A stretch of 64,000 nt of DNA from assembly GCA_019802505.1 (NCBI GenBank), contig JAFMOC010000096.1:551001-615000 (forward strand). Reading direction: 5' to 3'. Below are positions 32,407 to 42,651 of this stretch, piece after piece. The notes beneath the pieces were generated by a model, which saw only the letters and a list, made by a program, of their open reading frames with translations, ran no database searches and was not told the origin of the DNA. Source of the DNA: Corydoras sp. C115 (lineage: Eukaryota; Chordata; Actinopteri; Siluriformes; Callichthyidae). A program made the position numbers and the translations under genes. Each line of letters starts with the position of its first letter. The stretch's first letter is position 1.

Positions 32407-33137
32407 CCCAATGGTGACCCTTGTGGAACGCTATATTAGTGTAAGAACAACAACAAACAAATTAAAATCATTTTAATCTGTAAAGAAATAAGGCAAAATT
32501 AATGCACAAGACAATTCTTACATTCTGCTGCGTCGAATTTAGTTACTTCTTGGTTGCAGCTTGTTGTTAATTTGGGTTTGCATTATTATTTTTTTTATTA
32601 TCACTATGTTTTCATCTTCCTGAGATAAAGATTTATAATGTGTGACAATTAGATTTAACTTATGCATACAGCTCACCTGTTCCTTTACTGATTGCAGTTC
32701 TGAGCAAAGAATTTATTTGAACGTATGTGTCTTGAGTATTTATTTAATTGCCTTTGTTTTACTTGAACAAATAAAAAAAGAGAATAATATATCACCCCCC
32801 CCCCCCCGACTGTTACTCCCGTTTGCAGTATAATGAAGTGTTATCAAATTACATTCAGCACTTTTTTCCACACTCACCCATTCCAGGAGGCGGATGAAAC
32901 CCAGCGGGAGTTTTAGAACCTGAAATGTTCCACCTGAAAGCATCTGAGAACAAAAAAAAAAAAAAAAAAAGAGAAAAAGAAAAAAAGCAAATGCTGCGTT
33001 GAGCAATTCAATAACTAAACATTCAATCCCTACGACAGATATACACATCTCATCATTCATTTAACATCATAAACATGAGGAGGTTATTCCATAAGGGAAC
33101 ATTAATATGAAACTCTCACCTTGTCTGCGGTTTCCAT
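21846..33137 (-). CDS. synpr: Synaptoporin (synaptophysin family)
   Basis: Synaptoporin is a four-transmembrane MARVEL-domain protein of synaptic vesicles. Six coding exons on the minus strand: 33120-33137 (METADK), 32878-32943 (MLSGGTFQVLK...LLEW), 26712-26836, 23677-23875, 22621-22812 and 21846-22103. All borders are GT/AG and the phases are consistent, giving 858 bp and 285 aa. Diagnostic stretches are IFAIFAFATCGGYSG (TM1), VSVDCVNKSDSN, FDVPTCEG, SSSAEFFVTIAVFAFLYSL (TM2), KYRENNRGP, SAWAKALSDVKVATDP, LNTSVVFGYLNFVLWAG (TM4) and FVFKETGWH. The cytosolic tail is Gln/Tyr/Ser/Gly-rich, as expected for the family. These fit SYNPR better than SYP or SYPL1, and linkage to thoc7 supports it. 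Introns 3, 4 and 5 hold SINE or hAT insertions. No AATAAA occurs between the stop and the Tc1 element 190 bp downstream, so the 3' UTR probably continues through it. Confidence 0.93.
22185..22580. mobile_element. hAT MITE, copy 2, in synpr intron 5
   Basis: Perfect 8-bp TSD GAAATAAG (22177-22184 and 22581-22588). Internally shorter than copy 1. Confidence 0.9.
23148..23262. repeat. (GATA)n/(ATCG)n microsatellite
   Basis: Runs from CTAT through CGAT to GATA repeats, forming an inverted structure (TATC...GATA). A SINE tail abuts its right end. Confidence 0.9.
23263..23613 (-). mobile_element. SINE in synpr intron 4
   Basis: Full length. It lies 60 bp downstream (in synpr sense) of the exon ending at 23677, separated by a (TG)n run at 23617-23660. 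Confidence 0.9.
23617..23660. repeat. (TG)n microsatellite
   Basis: About 22 TG units just inside synpr intron 4, 17 bp from the 5' splice site. Confidence 0.9.
24167..24619 (+). mobile_element. SINE inserted next to an older SINE fragment
   Basis: Full-length + copy at 24167-24513 with TSD AATTACTCCCCC. An older reverse-sense head fragment at 24525-24619 carries a B-box region (GATTCGAACCTGG). Confidence 0.85.
24641..25081. mobile_element. hAT MITE, copy 3, in synpr intron 3
   Basis: Ends TAGGGGTG...CACCCCTA with perfect 8-bp TSD GTAATTAT (24633-24640 and 25082-25089). Confidence 0.92.
25307..25361. repeat. (AG)n microsatellite
   Basis: About 27 AG units in synpr intron 3. Confidence 0.92.
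25452..26173 (-). mobile_element. Two SINEs sharing one long duplicated flank
   Basis: Copies at 25452-25791 and 25818-26173. A 25-bp sequence beginning ATTGTTTTATATATTATT precedes the first and recurs between them, longer than usual for a TSD. The second copy has a G homopolymer in its tail half (25861-25875). Confidence 0.88.
26837..28463. other. synpr intron 2, unique part
   Basis: No further exon recognised. A G-rich stretch lies at about 27019-27050. Short open frames here show no domain. Confidence 0.5.
28464..28812 (-). mobile_element. SINE in synpr intron 2
   Basis: Full length; TSD ATATACTGTATAT. Confidence 0.9.
28860..29149 (+). mobile_element. 5'-truncated L2-type LINE end
   Basis: Codes the reverse-transcriptase C-terminus (PRTKLSTMGYRAVCSAAPR, LWNALPDQLR, then LKTFLFRRTYHS-stop at 29045). 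Its 3' UTR ends AAATGTATTATT. A SINE has split the (ATT)n tail. Confidence 0.8.
29150..29498 (-). mobile_element. SINE inside the LINE tail
   Basis: Full length with TSD ATGTATTATT. The ATT tail resumes at 29499-29525. Confidence 0.9.
29903..30545 (-). mobile_element. SINE cluster in synpr intron 2
   Basis: An old + fragment (29903-30012) holds the insertion site of a full - copy (30016-30362, TSD CTGTGAATATT). An (ATT)n run and a 5'-truncated - copy (30415-30545) follow, again returning to (ATT)n. Confidence 0.8.
30577..30954 (+). mobile_element. SINE with variant 3' half
   Basis: Full length. Extra 'CAGTATGTGTGCATG' insertion and a C-rich expansion near the tail. Confidence 0.88.
32025..32180 (-). 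mobile_element. Old SINE relic
   Basis: Fragments TGTGGGAGGAAGTATGCAC and GGACATGCAGACTCCACAC resemble the general fish Mermaid consensus more than the young local copies. Strongly decayed. Confidence 0.5.
32371..32404. repeat. poly(A) tract
   Basis: 34 A in synpr intron 2. Confidence 0.9.
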
Positions 33138-33300
33138 GTTTTTTTATTTCGTTTAAGAGAAAAGATCCAGAATAAGAGAACAGCGCGCGACCGACGCGCG
33201 GAGTCGCGGCTCTGGCACTGTGGAAAGCCAAAAGGTGCAAAAAGCGCGGCTGTTCCTAACTCACTGTGGTTTCTCTGCGTCCGAATTCGCATACTATACT
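33138..33300 (-). promoter_or_regulatory. synpr: synpr 5' region
   Basis: CpG-rich for about 50 bp (33180-33215, GCGCGCGACCGACGCGCGG) directly upstream of the start codon. No TATA box seen. The first downstream SINE begins 180 bp from the ATG. Confidence 0.5.
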
Positions 33301-33316
33301 GCAGGCAAGTTCAAGT

Positions 33317-33989
33317 TCATTCATTCATTCATTCATTCATTTATTATCTTCCGCTTTATCCGCTTTATTAGGGTCGCGGGGGGGGGGGGGGCATCCAGGG
33401 GAGAACTTTTCAGGCGCTGGGCAGATACACCCAGGACAGGGCGCCAATCTATCGCTGGGCACACACTCACTCACACACACACTCACTCACTCACTCACAC
33501 AGACACACTCTACATGGGGAAATCTGGAGAACTCAATTGACTTGATCCATGTTTTTGGACTGTGGGAGGAAAGTGGAGAACCCGGAGGAAACCCACGCGG
33601 ACACGGGGGGAGGAACATGGAAACTCCACCCAGATGGGGATTCGAACCGGGAATCCCTAGCGCTGAGAGGCGAACGTGCTAAACCACTAAGCCACCGTGC
33701 CGCCAACATTCATTCATTCATTCATTATCTTCCATTTTATCCTCTATTAGGGTCGCGGTGGGGTTCCCCATGCCCATCCAGGGGAGAACGTTTAGGCGCT
33801 GGGCAGATAGACCCAGGACAGGGTGCCAATCCATCGCTGGGCACACACTCACACACACACGCACACACACACACTCTCTATGGGGCAATTTGGGGAACTC
33901 AATCGACTCGATCCATGTTTTCGGACTGTGGGAGGAAACGGGAGAACCCGGAGGAAACTGAGAGGAGAACATGCCAAACACTAAGCCAA
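33317..33989 (-). mobile_element. Two SINEs upstream of synpr
   Basis: Copies at 33317-33704 (expanded CACACTCACTCA block) and 33708-33989 (B-box region deleted), adjacent and in the same sense. Confidence 0.88.
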
Positions 33990-34656
33990 GGACTAAAACA
34001 TACCTACGGAAATTGGCAGAAGGTTATATGTATGTTGATGTAATGATTGTGGTAAGAAACAGGATCAGAGGCAGAACAGCACGCCATGTTGAGCTTGGAA
34101 AGAGCTTGGGGCTGCCATACATCGCAAAGCGAGCAAGAGAGAGATGAAAAGGCAGAGATATAAAATTGTCCTTGTCTTGCTGAGACGGAGTGAAATAAAG
34201 TCTCAGAGCAATTACTGCATGGCTGGATCTGAGCAGCTCTGTTAGCAGTGCCTGTTCTCTCTAATGACAGGCTTTATCGTTACATAAGGAGGAAGGTCCC
34301 TCTCGATTCTTTCTCTTCTGCAACACAGGCCGATATAACGACCCAGCAATTATTATAAATCAGAACGCAGGGACTTTCAGACAGACATTCTGTTAAAAAT
34401 GTGTGCGCTCTTATAATACGACCTTATGTAATATTTCCATCAATCAGCCAAGGCGTTTTCAAAATGCCTTGTATGTTCATGAGGTGAAATTTGAAATGCC
34501 AGTCTTTTAAAATGTCCCACTAATGGCTAAGAGCAGCAATATTAAAGAAAACAAATAATTCTTTCTATAGCAAAAAATAAAAAAAGATGTACGAAAGGTT
34601 TTTCTAACACAACAAACCTTTTGGTAAAAAAATTTTTTTTGGTAAAATGCATTTAA
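33990..34656. other. Unique intergenic DNA
   Basis: No gene recognised. Confidence 0.5.
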
Positions 34657-35213
34657 ACTGTATACGGTCTATATATATTTTGAAGCGCTTGATTACAATG
34701 GGGGCGGCACGGTGGCTTAGTGGTCAGCACGTTCGCCTCTCAGCGCTAGGGATTCCCGGTTCGAATCCCCATCTGGGTGGAGTTTCCATGTTCTCCCCGT
34801 GTCCGCGTGGGTTTCCTTCGGGTTCTCCGGTTTCCTCCCACAGTCCAAAAACATGGATCAAGTCAATTGAATTCTCAAAAATTGCGCCATATAGAGTGTG
34901 TCTTGTGAGTGAGTGTGTGCCCAGCGATGGATTGGCGCCCTGTCCTGGGTCTATCTGCCCAGCGCCCGAGACGTTCTCCCCTGGATGGGCATGGGGAACC
35001 CCACCGCGACCCTAATAGAGGATAAAGTGGGAGATAATGAATGAATGAATGAATGAATGATTACAATGGGGCAGCACAGTGGCATAGTGGTTAACATGTC
35101 CACCAATCAAGTGCTGGAGATCCAGGTTTGAATCCTGATTTCGGTGGAGTTTCCATGTTCTCCCTGTGTCCCATGGATTCAAAGTAAATTGGCTGCTTTA
35201 AATTGGCTCTAAA

Positions 35214-35249
<36 letters not shown>

Positions 35250-35916
35250 ACCCAGCGTTAGATTGGCGTTTTGGGTGTCCCCAGTGTGCACCAACCCCCC
35301 TCCCCCAGGATAGAATCAAACGGAGGATGGATGGATAGATGATTATTCATTCATCCATTATCTTCCGCTTTATCCTCTATTAGGGTTCCCCATGCCCATC
35401 CAGGGGAGAACATTTCAGGCGCTGGGCAGATAGACCCAGGACAGGGCGCCAATCCATCGCTGGGCACACACTCACTCACACAGACACACTCTATATGGGG
35501 CAATTTGGAGAATTCAATTGACTTGATCCATGTTTTTGGACTGTGGGAGGAAAGCGGAGAACCCGGAGGAAACCCACGCGGACACAGGGAGAACAAGGAA
35601 ACTCCACCGAGATGGGGATTCTGACCGGGAATCCCTAGCGCTAAGACGGAGAACATGCTAAACCACTAAGCCACCGTGCCGCCCTAACTGTATACAGTCT
35701 ATATATATATTTTGAAGCGCTTGATTACGATAGGGCGGCATGGTGGCTTAGTGTTTGGCACGTTCTCCTCACAGCACTAGGGATTCCCGGTTCGAATCCC
35801 CATCTGGGTGGAGTTTCCATGTTCTCCCCGTGTCTGCGTGGGTTTCCTCCGGGTTCTCCGTGTCCACCAATCAAGTGCTGGAGATCCAGGTTTGAATCCT
35901 GATTTCGGTGGAATTT

Positions 35917-36131
35917 ACAAATGGTCATTTTTCAAATGGTCATTCATCAGACGCTTTTATCCAAAGCGACTTACAAGGTGATGCACAGGGTTAATTTTAA
36001 CATCTCTGGAGCAATGAGGGTTAAGGGTCTTGCTCAAGGACCCACATTGGTAACTTCAGTGGACCTGGGATTTGAACCCCCAACCTTCAGATTGATAGCC
36101 CAACACCCTGACCACTGAGGCACCGCGCCCT
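35917..36131 (-). mobile_element. Second-family SINE nested in the variant SINE
   Basis: Full reverse copy, AAATGGTCATT...CACCGCGCCC. It splits the variant SINE between 'GGTGGAATTT' and 'TTTCCATGTTC'. Confidence 0.8.
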
Positions 36132-36195
36132 TTCCATGTTCTCCCTGTGTCCCATGGATTCAAAGTAAATTGGCTGCTTTAAATTGGCCCTAAAT

Positions 36196-36198
<3 letters not shown>

Positions 36199-36244
<46 letters not shown>
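36199..36244. repeat. (GT)n microsatellite
   Basis: About 22 GT units within the variant SINE; the paralogous run at 35217-35247 is shorter. Confidence 0.9.
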
Positions 36245-36246
<2 letters not shown>

Positions 36247-36593
36247 ACCCAGCGTTAGATTGGCGTTTTGGGTGTCCCCAGTGTGCACCAACCCTCCCCC
36301 ACCCCCTCCCAGGATAGAATCAAACGGAGGATGGATGGATAGATGATTATAATAAGCCATAATGTAAAGATGCAATAACAATGTCACTTTAAACAGTTCT
36401 GAACTGCCATTCGTTGTCTTTTTATTGTCTCTATTGTGCAGCAGCAATCAGCAATCAAAAGACAACAATCATGACACAGTTAAGTAATTTTTTCATCTCT
36501 GCTCTTGGTATTATAAACTGGATTACTGCCAGGCGTACACTGGGTCACTAAGAATATCTTTGATTCCAAAGGTCATTCTCAGCACAGAACATT

Positions 36594-36985
36594 TACATTT
36601 ACATTTACATTTAGTCATTCAGCAGACGCTTTTATCCAAAGCGACTCACAAATGAGAACATTACAAGTCAGAATTATGGAGAAAACCAAATATACTGTAA
36701 ATTCATCAAACCTGATTGTGCGCCCCTCCCCCCCTTTTTTATTTTCTACAACAGGTATTTCTTAAAGAGATGTGTCTTCAGTAGTTTCTTAAAACTGTTT
36801 AGTGATTCTGCTTTACGGACAGAGTTGGGAAGAACGTTCCACCATGTTGCAGTGGTGAACGCCACCGAGTGAGAACCAGCTCCTCGGTGAGGTGGAACCG
36901 CCAGACGGCGATCATCACTGGAGCGAAGTGAACGAGTAGGAGTGTATTTTGAAAAGATAGAGTGAAGGTAGGAGGGGACGTTTAT
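36594..36985 (-). repeat. Interspersed repeat, family unassigned
   Basis: Starts with (ACATTT)n and CAGACGCTTTTATCCAAAGC, the second-family SINE tail. It continues with GAAGAACGTTCCACCATG and GAGCGAAGTGAACGAGTAGG, motifs that I associate with a longer fish element sharing that tail. Confidence 0.5.
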
Positions 36986-37815
36986 CAGGTAAATAGATGC
37001 TTCACTACAGCAGTGACATTCTCGAAAAATTCAAGTAAACATGTGCAGGCTCCTATGCTCTGAACTCTGTAAAGAAAAAAAAGAAAAAATCTAGTAGGAA
37101 TGTCAAATCTTCCTGACAGATTGGATAGAACTGCATCTTTCCCCTCTTTGTCAAAGCTCATTGACTTTAGCCATGACCTCGTTTTCACAAATAGCAACTA
37201 TGCTCATCACAATACTTGCACAAGCGCATGAGACCATGAAAAGCGATTAAAACTGGAAACAAAAAGGAAGCTCTCTGAAATATGTCTGGCAAATGGAATC
37301 AGCCCGCCTCATTATCCAGCGGAAATAATCAGGATTAAAATTAGTATGCAGGGGGAAAAAACGGGCTCCGAGTCTGGATTCTGAAAGAGTGAGGATATGT
37401 AATGAGGTCTGCGGCATGTAAACATACAGCGAATGGAATAGCTTTTCTATTTCACAGAATGGATTTATTTATAAAACATATTACACAGCAATTAGTTTAG
37501 TAGATCACGATTCGAGCAGAAAGGCTTTGAAATCATGAAGCGGATATTTCAACTCATACGTCGTGTGCAAGATGTGAATGTTTATTTATTTTTTTTTTAT
37601 AGCTTTTTAATAAGAAACCTCATCCATTTACTCCACCAGACTCTTATACAGTTATATTTAGAGCACTGTGGTTAGTGCGCTGTGTTTTTTTATTTTTACG
37701 TGCAGTATTAGATTTTTAGTGGACTTGATTTTGGTTTCTATTTAAGGATGAAGTCAGTTCATCAGCTTCAGATCTGTAACGGGCTGAAGGAATTTCATGT
37801 AATATGACATTACAT
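36986..37815. other. Unique intergenic DNA
   Basis: No gene recognised. Confidence 0.5.
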
Positions 37816-38173
37816 GGCGGCACGGTGGCTTAGTGGTCGGCACGTTTGCCTCTCAGCACTAGGGATTCCCGGTTCGAATCCCCATCCCGGTGGAGTTTCC
37901 ATGTTCTCCCCGTGTCTGCGTGGGTTTCCTCCGGGTTCTCCGGTTTCCTCCCACAGTCCAAAAACATGGATCAAGTTAATTGAATCCTCAAAAAATTGCC
38001 CCATATAGAGTGTGTCTGTGTGAGTGAGTGTGTGCCCAGCGATAGATTGGCGCCCTGTCCTGGGTCTATCTGCCCAGCACCCGAGATGTTCTCCCCTGGA
38101 TGGGCATGGGGAACCCCACCGTGACCCTAATATAGGATAAAGCGGGAGATAATGAATGAATGAATGAATGAAT
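37816..38173 (+). mobile_element. SINE, full length
   Basis: TSD ATGACATTACAT. Confidence 0.9.
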
Positions 38174-38247
38174 GACATTACATAAATGTAGAACAGTGAA
38201 AATACTTAATATAAAAAAAAAAAAAAAACATTTTGTATAGGACAATC

Positions 38248-38306
38248 ATCAATACCTTGTCTTTTTTTTTTTTTATTTTTTTAAATTTAAAGACAAGGTT
38301 TTGATG
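38248..38306. repeat. Inverted repeat, hairpin-forming
   Basis: Left arm CATCAATACCTTGTCTTT (38248-38265) pairs with 38289-38306 with one mismatch, around a T-rich loop of about 23 bp. Confidence 0.7.
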
Positions 38307-38439
38307 TTTATGAATTTATAATAAGTATGCATGTTCTACTCACACACACAAAGATGTGGACACAATATAATATTGTAGACACCCAAACCTGTTCACACTT
38401 ATATTGGGAGAACTACAAACAGGTTGCAATGTAAATATT

Positions 38440-38761
38440 ATTCATTCATTCACTATCTCCCGCTTTATCCTATATTAAGGTCGCGGTGGGGTTCCCCATG
38501 CCCATCCAGGGGAGAACGTCTCGGGCGCTGGACACATAGACCCCGGACAGGGCGCCAATCCATCGCTGGGCACACACTCACACACACAGACACACTCTAT
38601 ATGGGGCAATTTGGAGAACTCAATTGACTTGATCCATGTTTTTGGACTGTGGGAGGAAAGCGGAGAACCCGGAGGAAACCCACGCGGACACGGGGAGAAC
38701 ATGGAAACTCCACCCAGATGGGGATTCGAACCGGGAATCCCTAGCGCTGAGAGGAGAACGT
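38440..38761 (-). mobile_element. SINE lacking its first 20-30 bp
   Basis: The B box is present, but the match ends at GAGGAGAACG, before the A box. Confidence 0.88.
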
Positions 38762-38857
38762 TTGGTTAGATTTCGGCTTGATTCCATTTAATCATAACCA
38801 TTAATCTTGGTGTATTTAATTGTAACGGTTTATGTAAAGTCCCCACAATGTATTAAA

Positions 38858-38860
<3 letters not shown>

Positions 38861-38917
<57 letters not shown>
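38861..38917. repeat. (GT)n microsatellite
   Basis: About 28 GT units. Confidence 0.92.
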
Positions 38918-38921
<4 letters not shown>

Positions 38922-39523
38922 TATGCACATGTACTTCCTAGGTGTTCTAACCAATCAAACGGGAGAATCACCTATAGCAATCGTTTATCCTGTAATGGTA
39001 TTCTGTAGTCAAGCAAGCATGACGGAGAGCATCCCTACACTCCACCACAAGCTTAGCGAAGGGGTTGCTAAGCAACAAACACATCCTACAAGTGCATTGA
39101 GCAATAATGACAGTGCTGCCTAATTATCTGCTGTTTATTTCTCCGGATGTGCGTTTGTGCATTTATTTTCTCCTGTTTGAAGATTTAAAAGGTTTTTATT
39201 TTTAATTTTTTTTATTTATTTTTTTTTTTTTTACACACTGACCTCAACCTTTTTACTAAAATATTTAAAGAGCTGTCGACGCGTTAAAGCATTTAATCCA
39301 ATATCCAAAAAAGCACATCATTTTATTAAAGTGATCACGAACTGTGTGGTTAACCATCAAAATGCTTCATGCTGTATACGTATCAACGGTAAAGTTTGGT
39401 GGAGGATGGCAACAAATGATCCTTGTTTTTGAATTCAGGCGGTTGATTCATGTGGCTCAGGTTTATGCAAAACATGCCTTAATAATTGCACACTTTTCAT
39501 TTTGTGGAAACGGTATAGGGAAG

Positions 39524-39890
39524 GGGCGGCACGGTGGCTTAGTGGTTTAGCATGTTCTCCTCTCAACACTAGGGATTCCCAGTTCGAATCCCCATCTGGG
39601 TGGAGTTTCCATGTTCTCCCCGTGTCTGCGTGGGTTTCCTCCGGGTTCTCCGGTTTCCTCCCACAGTCCAAAAACATGGATCAAGTCAATTGAGTTCTCC
39701 AAATTGCCCCATATAGAGTGTGTGTGTGTGAGTGAGTGTGTGCCCAGCGATGGATTGGCGCCCTGTCCTGGGTCTATCTGTCCAGCGCCCGAGACGTTCT
39801 CCCCTGGATGGGCATGGGGAACCCCACCGCGACCCTAATAGAGGATAAAGCGGGAGATAATGAATGAATGAATGAATGAATGAATGAATG
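39524..39890 (+). mobile_element. SINE with long tail
   Basis: TSD GTATAGGGA. Tail of about eight GAAT units. Confidence 0.9.
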
Positions 39891-40335
39891 AGTATAGGGA
39901 CGGTCCTTTTCCTATTTCAGCAAGGCACCCATAAAAACCCATCCATCGTGATTTGGTAAGTTTGATGGGGAAGACCTTTACTGAGCCTCACAGAGCCACG
40001 AATCAAACCCCAAAACATTTGAGATGAACTAGAATGGAGATTGTGAGATTCTGACCTCATAAAAACATCTAGAAACCACAGGAAACGTCTTCTCTGAACA
40101 GAGAAAGGTGGACAACAAGGGAAAGGACAAGTTAAAATGAAGGTGTGTGTCCTGTTGTGACAAAACTCTGAAAAACTCAAAGTAACCCACAGACCGTTTG
40201 AAGGTAGATGTACTCAAAAAGAGGAACGATAAAACATATATTTCTTTTTTTTAATAAATACTGTCATGCTAAGACAAGAACGACAGAGGGCGCTCTTTCA
40301 CTTCCCAAGACTTTTTTAGTCAAACGAACAGCAAC

Positions 40336-40637
40336 ATTCATTCAGTCATTATCTCCCGCTTTTATCCTCTATTAGTGGGGTTCCCCATGCCCATCCAGGG
40401 GAGAACGTCTCGGGCGCTGGGCAGATAGACCCAGGACAGGACGCCAATCCATCGCTGGGCACACACTCACTCACACACACACACTCTATATGGGGCAATT
40501 TTGAGAACTCAATTGACTTGATCCATGTTTTTGGACTGTGGGAGGAAACCGGAGAACCCAGAGGAAACCCACGCAGACACGGGGAGAACATGGAAACTCC
40601 ACCCAGATGGGGATTCGAACTGGGAATCGTGCCGTCC
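40336..40637 (-). mobile_element. SINE with internal deletion at the A/B-box end
   Basis: TSD AACAGCAACA. The sequence between the B box and the GCCGTCC head is missing. Confidence 0.88.
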
Positions 40638-41462
40638 AAACAGCAACAATGCAGCCGTTTCTACAAAACAGCAAACAAAAAAAAAAAAAGCTTGATTTTT
40701 CTTTCAACTCGAATCATTTTCTTACTAAATGCAGGAATGTGAAGACAGACCTAGAGCCCCACTGGAGCCTCTCCCATCCCTGCCTCAAAGCCTGCTGCTC
40801 TCCTGAGGACAGCTCACATATTGTTCACGGTGGTTGAAATCTGTGAGAACACTGACGCACTGGATCTTATCCAAATTGAATACTTGTGACCTATTTGGAC
40901 ATTACAATCTGTCCCTATACTGAGCTGGCAGAGGGTCTTGTGGAGGAAAGTCACAGGAACTTTCCCTTCGCTCTGCAAAAAAAAAAACAAAAATTCTATG
41001 GGATTGCTTTAAGAAAAAAAAAAGCAGGATGTATATTTGAAGCTCATCATTGTCATCATTAACACGACTTACAAAGTAATACTGTAACTTTGAGATGAAT
41101 CGGGCTGATGACCTGTGTAACAGAGGACGTAATCATCACTTCAATCGCGTCAGATAATGAATGGAGGTGCAAAGGCCTATAGATACAGAGCACATGAATC
41201 ATGACCCATTCCTGTGAAGCCTACAGTACTTGCTGTACTATCACTTCTCTTGCTATGAATGCAATCACGTGGCAGCTGAAAGGCCGCGCCACTATTTATA
41301 TCTGATTTAGACACACCTCGTCACACAGAAAGGGCATGACTTTTACGGCTCATAAGTAAGACGTCATTATATATTTATACAGCATTCATATATATTAATA
41401 TTCCATCTCACCACTGGCCGTCCCTACATACATTTAGTTTGTGTTTCAAAGGGACAGTATGT
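40638..41462. other. Unique intergenic DNA
   Basis: No gene recognised. Confidence 0.5.
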
Positions 41463-42651
41463 ATTCATTCATTCATTCATTCATTATCTCCCGCTTTATC
41501 CTCTATTAGGGTCGTGGGGGGAGGGGTTCCCCATGCCCATCCAGGGGAGAACATCTCGGGCGCTGGGCAGATAGACCCAGGACAGGGCGCCAATCCATCG
41601 CTGGGCACACACTCACTCACACAGACACACTCTATATGGGGCAATTTGGAGAACTCAATTGACTTGATCCATGTTTTTGGACTGTGGGAGGAAACCGGAG
41701 AACCCGGAGGAAACCCACGCGGACACGGGGAGAACATGGAAACTCCACCCGGATGGGGATTCGAACCGGGAATCCCTAGTGCTGAGAGGAGAACATGCTA
41801 AACCACTAAGCCACCGTGCCGCCGGGACAGTATGTAACTAATTATGAATCGTTGGTAATCTTTATAAAGAGCGATTTGTATTTATTTATTTTTGAGAATT
41901 TGAAGACAGGGCGGCACGGTGGCTTAGTGGTTGGCATGTTCTCCTCTCAGCGTTAGGGATTCCCGGTTTGAATCCCCATCTGGGTGGAGTTTCCATGTTC
42001 TCCCCGTGTCCGTGTGGGTTTCCTCCCACAGTCCAAAAACATGGATCAAGTCAAATGAGTTCTACAAATTGCCCCATATAGAGTGTGTCTGTGTGAGTGA
42101 GTGTGTGCCCAGCGATAAATTGGTGTCCTGTCCTGGGACTATCTGCCCAGCGCCCGAAACGTTCTCCCCTGGATGGGCCTGGGGAACCCCCCCCCGCGAC
42201 CCTAATAGAGGATAAAGCGGGAGATAATGAATGGATGGACTTTGAAGACAATTTCTTAGACTGTAATCCATCTATTAATTTAGAACCTAATTAAAAGTAA
42301 TAAGGCGGCACGGTGGCTTAATGGTTAGCATGTTCTCCTCTCAGCGCTAGGGATTCCTGATTCGAGTCCCCATCTGGGTGGAGTTTCCAAGTTCTCCCCG
42401 TGTCCGCGTGGGTTTCCTCCGGGTTCTCCTGTTTCCTCCCACAGTCCAAAAACATGGATCAAGTCAATTGAGTTCTCCAAATTGCCCCATATAGAGTGTG
42501 TCTTTGTGTGTGAGTGTGTGCCCAGCGATGGATTGGCGCCCTGTCCTGGGTCTATCTGCCCAGCGCCCGAGATGTTCTCCCCTGGATGGGCATGGGGAAC
42601 CCCACCGCGACCCTAACAGAGGATAAAGCGGAAGATAATGAATGAATGAAT
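41463..42651. mobile_element. Three full SINEs with perfect TSDs
   Basis: 41463-41823 (-, TSD GGGACAGTATGTA); 41909-42238 (+, TSD TTTGAAGACA, lacking one CTCCGG block); 42304-42651 (+, TSD AAAAGTAATAAG). Perfect duplications point to recent insertion. Confidence 0.92.

Larger units (their letters stand above)
34657..36350 (+). repeat. Local tandem duplication carrying SINEs
   Basis: The unit 'CTGTATAC(A/G)GTCTATATATA...TTTTGAAGCGCTTGATTAC', SINE +, variant SINE, 'GGATGGATAGATGATTAT' occurs at 34657-35344 and again at 35691-36350. The first has a full SINE (34702-35059) and an intact variant SINE (35069-35342). In the second the SINE is cut at 35860 and fused to the variant. A - SINE (35345-35683) lies between the units. 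Confidence 0.8.
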
